A stretch of DNA of 64,000 nucleotides. Origin: Gordionus sp. m RMFG-2023 (Eukaryota; Nematomorpha; Gordioida; Chordodea; Parachordodidae). Every line of letters begins with the position of its first letter. Positions within the stretch are counted from its first letter, which is position 1. This document shows, in pieces, positions 35,346 through 46,946 of this stretch. The DNA is taken from contig NC_088776.1 of NCBI RefSeq assembly GCF_954871325.1, forward strand, positions 26,708,508-26,772,507, read 5' to 3'. Both the position numbers and the translations under genes were made by a program. The notes below the pieces were generated by a model that was given only the letters and a program-made list of their open reading frames with translations, did not search any database and was not told the origin of the DNA.

Positions 35346-36269
35346 CTTAATCCAGTGGCGTCGCTAGGGGGGGGGCGCAGGAGCTCGAGCCCCCTGAAAA
35401 ATTATAGCCCACTGAAGCAAAAATTTTTTTTTAATGGCTCCTTAATATCCCCTTGAACTAAAAATAAATTTTTTTGATTGCCCACTGAATGATTTCTTTT
35501 ATAATTCCATTAAGTAATATATAGATATAATTTTATTATTTAGAAATTAATAAGACTATTTAAATTTTTATTAAATGTATGTTATTTTAATTATTAGATT
35601 AGATTAATACATATAAATTATCTTTTCACTATGTCAGCTTGCAATCAAATTCTGTATTAAAAATATAATATTAATAACTAACTAAATATTAATTTAGCTT
35701 TAACAGTTGAAGTATAATTGACTTTTATTATTTAAATTATTATTTAACCCTAATTAAATAAATATAATCATATATTATTTGAAAATTAACAAATTTAATA
35801 ATGTAATTAGCATAGTTCAAAATGACTAATCAAGTATATTTATTTTGAAATTTTATTATCAACCTTAAAAATATTTTCAAGGTCCAAATAAGTATAAGAG
35901 ATTTCTTTATAAAAAGTAAGTAGACATATAATTTATAATCCTCTACTATATACAGTTGTTTATAAAATATCAGATATAATGCCACTTTTATAGACGTATT
36001 TGACAGTTATATAATATATTACAGTTAATATTATAATAAATTTTACTAATAAATGGTTTTGATAATAAATATAATAACAAATTGCATTCAAGTATTTAAC
36101 GCCATCTATTTAGTTATAAATAATATTTAAAATTAATCATTTTATTATTCATATTGCAATAGGTGTAATAAATTTGATATCTTTTCTTCTCCTTTTTTAC
36201 GTATTTTTAGGAAAGCTATTTATTTCATTTTCGAAAAACAGTCTTGGGTTAAATTTTAATGCAAGTATA

Positions 36270-36660
36270 TTTTTGATATTATTACAAACTACTATTATTT
36301 TAAGATATAATATACCAAGTGCGACAATATATAAAATCTTAATTGTTTCATCATATCATTCTGGTCCTTATTTTATTGTTAGAAAATGTTTCATTTCTAA
36401 TATGGCATTGCCGTGTAAATAACTCCAGGCTTCAATATATTTTCATAATTATTTCTTCCAAAGATTTTTAGTGTTTTTATTTTATCAATTTATCCAACTT
36501 AATAAATTCTGATATTAGTTTACATCGTGAGTGTCATGGCTATTACTGCAAATTAACCAGCATCTATTATTTGTGTTGCTATGTAATTTAAAATTATTAA
36601 TATAACTGCTGAGAGCATATGATAGCATAATTTAGATAGACAATAATGGTCAATGTGTAG
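36270..36660 (-). repeat. Interspersed repeat, minus-strand copy
   Basis: Inverted relative of 29440-29810, located inside hAT-C next to its transposase remnant, where 'ttatcttccattttaaatg' ends and 'tatataaacgactacac' begins. In its own direction a stop-broken frame reads SYLHGNAILEMKHF and YDETIKILYIVALGIL. Confidence 0.55.
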
Positions 36661-36664
36661 TCGT

Positions 36665-36815
36665 TTATATATCATTTAAAATGGAAGATAATCTTTTAGA
36701 AATTTAATATCTCACAATAATTTTCTCGATTACTTATCTAGCTTCCATAATGTCATCTAAGAAGCTTTATCCCATATAGTTTTATGATTTGGATTGGGCG
36801 TTTATACTCTCTCCT
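36665..36815 (-). pseudogene. hAT-C transposase fragment
   Basis: Continuation of 45900-46020 after removal of hAT-A: the minus strand gives NRENYCEILNF (about 36735-36705), equal to NQGNYCEILN in hAT-E. It breaks off near 36665. Confidence 0.6.
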
Positions 36816-39099
36816 CAGGCGCGTACGCAGGAATTTAGTCTGGAAAGGGGGGGGATAATAAAAATTTTTAAGAAATTTTATTGTTTTTTAAAAATATCAA
36901 GCATAAATTTATTAGGAATAATAACTATTTCTAATACACAATTTAAATTAATGTGAATTATAAAAAAATTATATGTAAAGAATCACTTAAATGACCCAAA
37001 TAGAAATTTGAATTTTTTGAGCCTTTAAACAAAAAGTTTCTTAGGAATAATTGCATTTTGTATGTTATACATTTACAATGTAAAATCCAATCTTCGTTGT
37101 GATTGAGCTAATTTTTCGAATCTAGGAAAATAATTCTCCGGAAAAAAATTCCAGGAAAATAAATCCCCAGAAATTAATTCCCCGGAAAAAAAATCCCCGG
37201 AAAAAAACCCCAGGAAAATAATTCCTAGGAAATAAAATACCCGGAAAATAATTCCCCAGAAAAAAATTTCCCAGAAAATAATTCCCCTGGAAAATAATTT
37301 CCCGGAAAAAATTTCCCCACTATATATTGAATTGCTAATGCATTGCTAAACTGCATTGCTAAAAAGCAATCAATCATAAATCAATCAAAATTTTATTATG
37401 TATATTTTATTAATGATAATTTTTTAAACTTTTTTTAAAATATACTTAAATCATTTTTTTATTATAAATGAAGAATACTGATTAAATATCATATAGTATA
37501 TAATTTTATTTTTATTTAATATTATTAATAAGAAATTTATTTTTCTAGCTTATTAAAACAAAAGTACATTTTATTCAATTTTAAAAATTAACAAATATAT
37601 ATCCGTAAGAGGGCGTTATATGGTTTAATATGTATCATTTTAGCCGGAATGATGATTGGATAGCACTTTTTTTATATTTGGGTATATATACATATGAAAA
37701 ACCTAAAAATTAAAAAAAATTTTAAGGTTTCTTTGATGTTTAATTTATGAGTAGGTTTAGAATAGTAAAACAATGGAAATTTTCTAAAGTAAATATTGCT
37801 GGCGTTATTTATCAAAATCTCTTCATTTTTGTTTTATACGTGTATATTTACGTGCTAAGCATTATCCTAAAAAATATTTTGATTTGACCGATTGCCGAGT
37901 TCAAAACCGACCACTTATTAAATATTCGATTGATCAAATTTGCTATAAAATAAGTTGAAAAATGTTGATTTTTGTTTTATGTTTCTATAAATACGTATAA
38001 AACATAATTCCAAAAAATATTTTAAAAATATCGTGATTTGACCCGAAAACCGACCGAATGACCAAATACTGCATTGCTGGCGTTATCCATGGCAAAATCG
38101 TCATTTTTGTATTATACGCGTATATATATACGTGCTAAGCATTATCCTAAAAAATATTTTGAAAATAATTTGATTTGACTGATTGCCGAGCTCAAAACTC
38201 CACTTACTAAATATTTGATTGATAAAATTTACTAGTTTTATGATTTGAAAAATGTTCATTTTTTGTTTTATATATCTATAATTACGAGTAAAACATATAA
38301 GAGTCGGTTATCCGCCAAACCACGATATTTTTAAAATATTTTTTGGGATTATGTTTTATATGTATTTATAGATATATAAAACCCAAATGAACAATTTTCA
38401 AATTATATTACTAGTAAATTTGAATCTAGGAAAATAATTCCCCAGAAAAAAAATCCCGTGACCTGGATCTGCTCTGCAGTATTTAATTAAATAGAAATGT
38501 TTTTTAAAGTCAAATTTCTTCGAGGATTTGAGATTTTAAATAATAAAACGAAAGTCAAATAAATCTAATTCACCTTTACACACTTTCATCAACTTTTAGG
38601 TATTTATTGAAAAATTATTTTTACACAAATTTTAATCATTTTTTTAGAAATATGATAAAAGGCTTTTCACAGTTTACTAACTCTTAAATAGCGCCCCTTT
38701 TTGTTTTTACAAGGATTAGCTATTAAATAATATAATTTTATAAATTTTGTGGCGAAATAGGAAATTAGCAATTCAATCTGATACCCTCTATTTGATAAAA
38801 ATTATTTTACTGAAGTATTTACCTACTTTAAGAATTTAACTGACTATACAAAATCACTATAAAACTTGCAAAATTATATTTTTAACTGCCCAATTTTAAT
38901 TAAATACTGCCAAAAGTAATGAAAAATGCTGACCACTTTAATCAAAATACATCCAGAGGTGATTATCAGCGGTGAGTATTATATTTTTCTAATCTAGTAA
39001 CAATTATTATTTTGCTTATGAATTTTTTTCAAAAGTTACAAAAAAGAAATAATTATAATTTTATTAAATGATATATAGAATAATAAATTATATTATTAA

Positions 39100-41510
39100 A
39101 AAGAAACAATTCTAGAACGTATATGTTCTCCAATTGAAGAGAGAAAATTGGGCAAGTCCCTTCTCTCTTCTAAATAATCAATGCATAAATTTTTTAAAAT
39201 AGTTTGTTTCGTTGCATAAATACGATTTTTTTTGGGAGTGTATGTCCCAATATTCCATTGGCCGATTATTCCCATATCAACCGCTATTTCCATCCTTATT
39301 TTTTCGAGTAGTTCTCATATCTTCGGTTTTTTGTTGCCTACAATATGCTTAAATCGGTTATTCCATCCTTCACATACATTGTTTGTTCGATTTTCCCCAG
39401 CAATCGTAACATTGAACACATTCCATGTTTCTGGTGGGAACAATGGCTCTACTTGCCTTTGAGAGTTTTTCCCATGTCTCAATCCATTCACATAATTTTT
39501 ATCAAAATAAAACAATAATTCTTTGTTTTCATCCGATACAATGGTTTTTAAATACTCCATACCTCGTTTGACATCGTGTATAGGTAAGAATGCTAATTCA
39601 TCGATCATAGCTGCAAATAAGCATAACATTGGATCATTCAGATATGATGATTCTAACCCCAATTCCTGAATCTTTCTATGAGTTGATTGAGTTAGATGAT
39701 AAAAACATCCTAGGATGTTGATATCTCTACCTAAAAGTTGAAAAAATATAGATTAAAATTATTGTATAGGTTTTATTTAATATTTATGTCTTTATCAATT
39801 TTTATTAATTACACTGTGTGACAAGAAAAATGGGAGAAAAAATAAATAAAAACAAGTTTTGGTGCAGAATTTGACATTGAGTTCGAATTCGTTTTCTAAG
39901 TTTTCCCTTCACGTCAAGTTTTAAAACTATTATCGTATAAAGGCAACTTTTCGAAATCTCAAAAATGGTAAAATTTAGGTCTTTATACGGATATATTTTA
40001 AAAAGTATGAAATGGAAATCCCTGAAAATTGGTGATAGTGTTAGATTTATATTTCCTTATAAATTTATTAATTTTTATAATTTTTTATCGATTGCTTTTT
40101 GAGAAAAATGGTAAAGAATTTCGTTTTGGGAGTTTTAAGTTTTCAATTTAAATTCCCGGCAAGAATCGTATAAATATGTTGGCGGACTACTGCTGGAGTA
40201 TCTTTTTTGAAAATAAATCATCAACTTCATAATCGCGGAAATATATTTAGATTTACCATTAAATGTTTTTAAATTCGATAAATTTTATGTTATTGTTTAA
40301 TTTGTTTTAAATTCAATAAATTTATTGTATATTACAAGTTAAATTCTATATAATAATGAAGGAGGGGGTGAGACAACGGAGATAAAAGGTTTATTAAAAG
40401 TAAAATATGAGATAGGTTAGCTTAGCATAATATATTTATTTAAATATGAGAAATGTAACTATTTCATTTAAAATAAATTGTTTGGAAATCGTACCTTGTG
40501 CAGTGTAGCGAAGAGAAGGAAAACCACAATAAATATATTAAATGTAAGCTATATTAAAAAAGAATCTAGAAAAATAATTCCCCGGAAAAAAAATCTCCGT
40601 TTTTAAGATAATTAAAATTACAAAATTAATAGAGAAAAAATTCCCTATAAATAAATCAACGAAATAATAATTCTCAAATAAAATATTTAAAAATTATAAA
40701 ATTAATTCTGAAGAATTATTTTCTAAGAATTTACTGTCTTAAAACATGTTTATTTTATTTACACCCAAAAAATCAAGTCAAAATTTGTCACACAGTGTTA
40801 CTAGAAATGGGTTCGTTCATCCTACATTCATAAAAAAATCGTTTAAAATATTCCTAAAAACAACAGAAAAAGGAAATTAGAATTAAAAAAAATTTCAAGT
40901 TCCACGGTCCAAAATACATAGCATATAATCGGTGGCAAATATAATTATCCGTTCATTAGAATCTCTGCCATTATCATTCAAAAGAAATCTCTCATTCGTG
41001 GGAGATCCGGTTGTAGCCCAATCCTCTAATATTAAAAGATATTTCCAATTAAAAGTTATTTATAGACATAAATATGATTTAACCTGAAATGCTTAATTCT
41101 TCCAATGTGGCCGGAATAGGAGGAAACCTTTTTATTTTGCGATTTCTAAGTGTCCTCTTGATACTCTCTTCATTCGGAAGTCTTTTTTTGGATTCGGGAG
41201 ACAATTTAGACATTTCTTCTGCATATATTTGGCAAGTATTTTGATTCGTTTCAGAGGCTTCTTTTCATCGTGCTTATAGCATTTTCAATTTGATATTCAT
41301 GTGGATTTATAGGATGAATATGAGGCGTATTTTCCAATGTATAGTCATTTTCATTGTAATATTTATAATAACTGGGCATTTTTCAGCATTATATAATGTA
41401 CATTTATATCTTTTAAAATTTTTCGTAGTTTTATGATAATTGTAGGAATATCCCTCATGAAAAATTTTAGCATGCTTATTTAACGGAAGAATAAACATAA
41501 AAAATTTATT
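39100..41510 (-). pseudogene. MULE-2 transposase with FLYWCH finger, broken
   Basis: On the minus strand, 41498-41300 encodes a FLYWCH-type zinc finger (IFHEGYSYNYHKTTKNFKRY and CTLYNAEKCPVI). About 41030-40910 gives NERFLLNDNGRDSNERIIIF, the conserved start of MULE transposases. 39740-39320 gives ILGCFYHLTQSTHRKIQELG, CLFAAMIDELAFLP and ENRTNNVCEGWNNRFKHIVG, the C-terminal motif (NNxxEGWHNRF). 39293-39096 completes it. A short intron may precede 39733 (acttttag before GTAGAGATATC). The central catalytic section is missing where the mariner-like insertion lies (39812-40797), and stops interrupt 41100-41290. Confidence 0.85.
39812..40797. mobile_element. Mariner-like element inside MULE-2
   Basis: Inverted ends cactgtgtgacaagaaaaat (39812) and, in reverse, cactgtgtgacaaattttg (40797), 13 bases identical. 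The left is preceded by TA; the right is followed by TTA, so a TA duplication is plausible with one base of drift. No transposase was recognised in its 986 bp. A piece at 40560-40607 (gaatctagaaaaataattcc) copies the MULE-2 terminus, suggesting further internal rearrangement. Confidence 0.65.
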
Positions 41511-43513
41511 AAAATTATCAAAAATATTTAAAATAGTAAAAGAAAATTTTATAAAAAGTAATAAAAAAAACTAAATGAAAATCGTTTGTTTCAAAATTAC
41601 AAAGAATATATCACCCAAATATATAAATTTATTTATTTTTGAGCATAAATTTCCTTTCAATGTTATAAATAATAATATAAGAAACTAACTGGGATTATGT
41701 AATAACATTTCCGGAGTTGGAAACTTTTAAATAAAAAAGTTTCTATTTTAAGATTATAGTCCCTCATGTGTTTTCTTTAATGAATTAAATATATTAAAAA
41801 TTATAATATTTATAAAAATAAACAAATATTATTTAGAATAAATAGTATATTTTTTTGTAATGTTCTACTTGAGATAGTCTTTGAATTAAATAAGCTTTTG
41901 TAATCAGTGATTAATATTAATACTTTTTTTGAAAATTTATAATCAGATACAATTTTTAAAAATTAAACATAAAAATTTCCATTATGTTATTTTTGTCCGG
42001 GATTCAAACTGATATTAGCATACGGAACAGAATAGTGTCATAATATTATTTAATGTTATATATATTTTAACAGTGGCGTGTTAGAAATAACCACCCCCTC
42101 TGCATGGTAAATATAATGTGGTTTAATTACCTGTTTAATATCTATTCAAGTCTAGATGAAAAGTAGATAAAGGAAATAACCTTTCTCTTTCTCAGTAAAA
42201 ATTTGCTTTCACATTTTTCTTTTCAATTCTAAATTACCTCTTTCATAATTTTCATATATTTCTACGGGAATTTTTTTCCGGGTAATTATTTTCCAAGGAT
42301 TTTCCGGGGAATTATTTTCGGTGATTTTTTTCCGGGGAATTATTTTCCGCTTACCAGTAAATTTGATCAATCGAATATTTAGTAAGAGGTCGGTTTTGAG
42401 CTCGACAATCAGTCAAATCAAATTATTTTCTAAATATTTTTTAGGATAATCCATAGCACGTAAATATACACGTATAAAACAAAAATTAAGAGATTTTGAT
42501 TTATAACGCCAGCAATTCAGTATTTAGTCATTGGGTGAGCTACGAGTCGGTTATCCGCCAAATCACGATATTTTAAAAATATTTTTTAGGATTATGTTTT
42601 ATACGTATTTATAGATATATAAAACGAAAATCAACATTTTTCAAATTATATTACTAGTAAATTTGGTCAATCGAATATTTAGTTAGTGGTCGGTTTTGAA
42701 CTCGGCAATCGGTCAAATCAAAATATTTTTTAGGATAATTCTTAGCACGTAAATATACACGTATAAAACAAAAATGAAGAGATTTTGATAAATAACGCCA
42801 GCAATATTTACTTTAGAAAATTTCCATTGTTTTACTATTCTAAACCTACTCATAAATTAAACATCAAAGAAACCTTAAAATTTTTTTTAATTTTTAGGTT
42901 TTTCATATGTATATATACCCAAATATAAAAAAAGTGCTATCCAATCATCATTCCGGTTTCCTAAAATGATACATATTAAACCATATAACTCCTCTTACGG
43001 ATATATATTTGTTAATTTTTAAAATTGAATAAAAAATACTTTTGTTTTAATAAGCTAGAAAAATAAATTTCTTATTAATAATATTAAATAAAAATAAAAT
43101 TATATACTATATGATATTTAATCAGTATTCTTCATTTATAATAAAAAAATGATTTAAGTATATTTTAAAAAAAGTTTAAAAAATTATCATTAATAAAATA
43201 TACATAATAAAATTTTGATTGATTTATGATTGATTGCTTTTTAGCAAAGCAGTTTAGCAATGCATTAGCAATTCAATATATAGTGGGGTAATTTTTTCCA
43301 GGGGAATTTTATTCCGGGGATTTTTTTTCCGGAGAATTATTTACCTGGGAATTATTTTCTGGGGAATTTTTTTCCCGGGAATTATTTTCCGGGTATTTTT
43401 TTCCGGGGAATTAATTTCCGGGGATTTTTTTTTCAGGGATTAATTTTTCGGGAATTTTTTTCCGTGATTTTTTTTCCGTGATTTTTTTTCCGAGGAATTA
43501 TTTTCCGTTTACC

Positions 43514-45760
43514 AATTTTTCCATTATCTCATCCTTGCTTGTCGTCAAATGCCTATGAATAATCAAAAGATCCAAACCTTTCAATCTACTTTCAGATGTT
43601 GTACTTCTTGGTATGTTTTTCAGAGACCTGCAGGCCCGGCCCCCGGGCCGGACAGTATTTTAATTTTTTTAAATATACCCGGGACGGGCCCAAAATTTTT
43701 TAAAAAAACACCCAAGCCAGGCCTAAATTATTTTAAAGAAACACCCAATCCGGACTGTATTTTTTAAAACAGCCTATATTTGAAATTGTTATTATTAGCT
43801 ATAAAAATCAAAAATAAATATAATTTATTTTAAAAAAATCCGGACCAGGCCTCAGCATCTACATGAGCGGGAGGGGTAGGAACAGTTTGCATCATATTTT
43901 TTCGAGAGGGGGGGAGGAGGTAAGCTGCTTTAATGGTGGTAGGATAAATTTTTTGGAGGGTTATCTATTAAATTTTGAGATGAAATAGGACAAAATTATT
44001 GCTGTAATAGTAATACAATTCATCGACCAAATTTATATATTGCAAACAATCATACACATTGTTTTCCAAATAAAACTTTCTGCTATCCGTTTAAATGTAA
44101 TTTAAAAGGTTTAGATATTTCAGCAAGCTCATAATGCCATAATAATTAATTCATTGTAAATAATGGAGGTTTTAAAAGAATTTATTATCTAAAAAATAAA
44201 TTCTTTATATTCACAAAATATCGTTAGTAGGTAGTAGAGATTGATTAATTTAAGTTATCCTTTATAAATTCTCTGAAAAGAGTATCAATAAATTAAAAGG
44301 GTAAAAATAATAATAGGGAAACACCGCCGCCGAAGGGTATTATTTAGGGGGGTAGCAAGGGTTTTTGAAGGGGGTTTGCATCTAGTGAAAGTCCTGTCAT
44401 GTAGACGCTGCCGGGCCTACAAATTTAAAAAAAATGCTGAGTCGGGCCTAAAATTTTTTTTAAAAAAGCAGGGCCGGACCTGAAATTTTTTTAAAAAAAA
44501 CCTAGGCCGGGCCTAAATTATTTTACACCCAATCCGGACTGTATTTTTTAAAACAGCCTATATTTGAAATCGTTATTATTAACTATAAAAATCAAAAATA
44601 AATATAATTTAATTTATTTTAAAAAAATCCGGGCCGGGCCTAAAAATTTTTTAAAAAAAGCCGAGTCGGGCCTAAAAGGGCCTGAAATTTTTTAAAAAAA
44701 CCTAGGCCGGGCCGTAAAAAATCTTTAGAAAAAATCCGGGCCGTGCCCTGAAAATGGTACTTCTCCAGGGCTCTGTTATTCTTCTTAAAAAAGAGAATGT
44801 TCTCTCATTAGTTTACTAATGGGAAGAGTTTATAAACCCTTTTAATACATTGGGAATTTAATCTAAAATGTGTTTGAAATAATGCAGAGCATCCATAACA
44901 TTTATTGGGACTATATTAACCATAGTTAATCTTATAAACATAGTTATTCAGCTGGTAAGGCATCATAAGATACTTTAACATATACATAATAAAAATCTAA
45001 CAAATATTTTTTTTTCTATCACCATCTGAAAAAGGTTGGGAAGGCTTTTGTGGAAGTTATTTGCAGATTAGTAAGTGCTGCATGATGAATTAAAAATTCA
45101 TTTATTTGGGTTATAAATGTATCTGATTTAAGATATACTCTTCTACTGATCCTATATTAATGTTTTAACGATGAGCTTGCCTTACTACAAGTCGAGGGGG
45201 ACAAATATTAAACACGTATAGCTCTGCTTTTGACTCAACAATAAGATATAAAATATGAAATTCTTCATCAACATTAGCCCTAATTTCCTTGAGTTCTGAT
45301 AAAATTCCCCGATATTTTCATTTTTTTAATCAAGTCAATGTCATGTTTTTGAAAAGTAATACTTAAAATAGTAGTATAATTAAATAATACATTCTAATGA
45401 GAAATAAAATTTGTAATAAGCATTGTATCCAATAATTTTCTTGCTTCTGAGGAAATATTTCTTTCAGACCATTGTGATATTTCAGTAATAGCAAATAATT
45501 GGCTCTTTTAACTCCTTAAAAGCTGTTAATGCTTGATGACAGAGACTCTATCTCGTTGGACTTGCAATTTCTTTTTCCCTGTTGGACAAGTTTCAGAAAT
45601 AATTATTATTTGACTAGAAATTTGAAAATGGTAAATAAATATTACGCCACTAAAAATTTGAAAATAATAAGTAAATATTACGCCGGAACTTAAAATCGAA
45701 TTTAATTTATAAAATAACTTAGTGGATAAATGTGATAATAAATGTAATTAAATATATATT
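43514..45760 (-). pseudogene. hAT-A transposase remnant and GGCC-rich insertions
   Basis: Parallels 56880-58230 of the sibling element, where CPTGRKKLQ and NISSEAKKLLDSM can be read on the minus strand; here the corresponding region is about 45400-45600. GGCC-rich blocks (43620-43880, 44390-44750) separate it from the C-terminal piece beside the MULE-2 insertion at 43522-43640. Highly degraded. Confidence 0.6.
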
Positions 45761-45899
45761 TAATATGAGATACGAATAAATATTAACAAATATAAATTAA
45801 TATAAACAATAATATTTTTGAATAATATATCCGGCATCTGCATTTTTTAGCTTTGGGGGGGGGATCCCCCCCCCTCTGCGTACGCCAATGTCTCTCCTA

Positions 45900-46260
45900 C
45901 AAAAATTGTTGATTTGGTTTAGGCTTATAAATTTTTCCTTATTAGTCCATTCTATAAAACATTGTCTAAAATGGTTACAGAGATTTATACTAGTTTGATA
46001 ACCATTTGTCAATATAATTTGCTAAGAATTATATTATTGCATTATGTAATTTTTTATATGCCAGTTTATTTTGTATGCATAATATAATAAATGACAAAAT
46101 TTGAAAATCAGAATAATTGTTCAGAGTTAACAAATTTTAAAAAAGTATAATATATTTATATAAAACCCGGCCGAGAGCCTGCAAATGGGGGGGGGGGGTA
46201 TGCGGGCGAAGCACCCAAGAATTTTTTTTTTAGTTGAACCCCCTGAGAATATGAAGGCTA
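45900..46260 (-). pseudogene. hAT-C terminal region and N-terminal transposase piece
   Basis: The minus strand gives HFRQCFIEWTNKEKFISLNQ (45990-45920), matching the post-TTF segment of ZMYM1-like hAT proteins. The adjoining 46020-46260 matches 13340-13530 of hAT-0 (gcatacaaaataaactggca; gggcttcgccc type block). The reading is broken upstream. Confidence 0.65.
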
Positions 46261-46272
46261 GCGACGCCCCTG

Positions 46273-46690
46273 CCTTTATCTGACTTATTTTTCCTTTCCA
46301 TTCATTATTTAAATTTCCCATCATATATCTGATGCACCTTGTGATTAAAACAGGTCCTCTTTTGCCTTTAAAGTAATTGTATATAAGTATTTTATGGGTG
46401 TGGGCTGTGCTTATTTTTGACCATTCCCCATCAGCCCACAGACGTTTAAGTAATAGTCCTAGGACTATTACGCGTACAAGTACGTGCGGCTTGCCCACAA
46501 ACGTGTAAAGGGCTCCTTATTTTTATCCCCATTATAATTTGTCCAGTTAGATGGATTATGAGGAAAACCTAACGTAGCTCTGTTGTATCCACAACTAGAG
46601 GGCGAAAACGTTCTTTATCACGTATCACGTAATTCTATAGATATAATTGAAAGTTAAGAAAACACAATATTATAAGGAGAATGATATATT
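46273..46690 (+). repeat. 3' UTR of LINE copy 1
   Basis: Shares a conserved block with 49960-50250 and 58850-59130: 'cctttaaagtaatt', 'acaagtacgtgcggcttgcccaca', 'gggctcct', 'agatgga' and 'cgtagctctg'. Conservation in a noncoding tail across three copies suggests the part recognised by the LINE's own reverse transcriptase. It is separated from its coding end (35275) by hAT-C. Confidence 0.8.
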
Positions 46691-46946
46691 TTTTATATAA
46701 ATTTTTATAGAATTCTGTCTAAAAAACTTGTAAAATATTTATTTAAAAAATTAAATTGTTTTAATAATTATTTTAAAATTAAAATTAATTCTAACTTTTT
46801 CTTCTATATTCATATTTTATTATAACATATTGATATAATTTAATTTATTTCTTGTAAAAATAACTTATAACTTGTTATTTAAATTTTTCTATAAATTGAT
46901 ATTTATTAACAGCCAATTTTCCTAAAATTCAAACGTATATACTAAA

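Larger units (their letters stand above)
37118..43513 (-). mobile_element. MULE-2: Mutator-like element with long inverted repeats
   Basis: Inverted arms of more than 1.2 kb (37118-38470 and about 42280-43513). The outermost sections are dense arrays of 'ttccccggaaaataa' units with a period near 18-20 bp (37120-37320 and 43270-43510). Flanks aatttttc are at 37110-37117 and 43514-43521. The sibling hAT at 56880-56930 shows the unoccupied site 'ctaatttttcaattatctc', which confirms both boundaries. The interior carries a FLYWCH finger and MULE transposase on the minus strand. Confidence 0.9.
36816..45890 (-). mobile_element. hAT-A transposon, perfect 8-bp TSD, carrying MULE-2
   Basis: Left end caggcgcgtacgcagga (36816), right end in reverse cattggcgtacgcagag (45890). 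Identical duplications tctctcct lie at 36808-36815 and 45891-45898. Without the nested MULE it is about 2.7 kb. The second family member at 56538-58419 shares the ends and interior. Transposase remnants are on the minus strand. Confidence 0.88.
35353..46272 (-). mobile_element. hAT-C transposon inserted in LINE copy 1
   Basis: Left end cagtggcgtcgctaggggg (35353) and right end in reverse caggggcgtcgctagcc (46272). Flanks ccttaatc (35345-35352) and cctttatc (46273-46280) match at 7 of 8, and both sides are LINE 3' sequence. It has been enlarged by hAT-A (36816-45890). Its own sequence is about 1.85 kb. A minus-strand transposase N-terminal piece lies at 45900-46020, resuming at 36815-36665. 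The rest (35360-36660) is AT-rich, without a clear gene. A 36174-36422 plus-strand frame is probably chance. Confidence 0.8.

Noticed and set aside
43549-43767. Proline-rich plus-strand ORF
   Set aside because: It runs through the GGCC-rich repeat, whose composition alone yields proline and glycine codons.
46127-46498. Minus-strand 123-codon ORF
   Set aside because: It is antisense to the conserved LINE 3' UTR and crosses the hAT-C boundary; chance.
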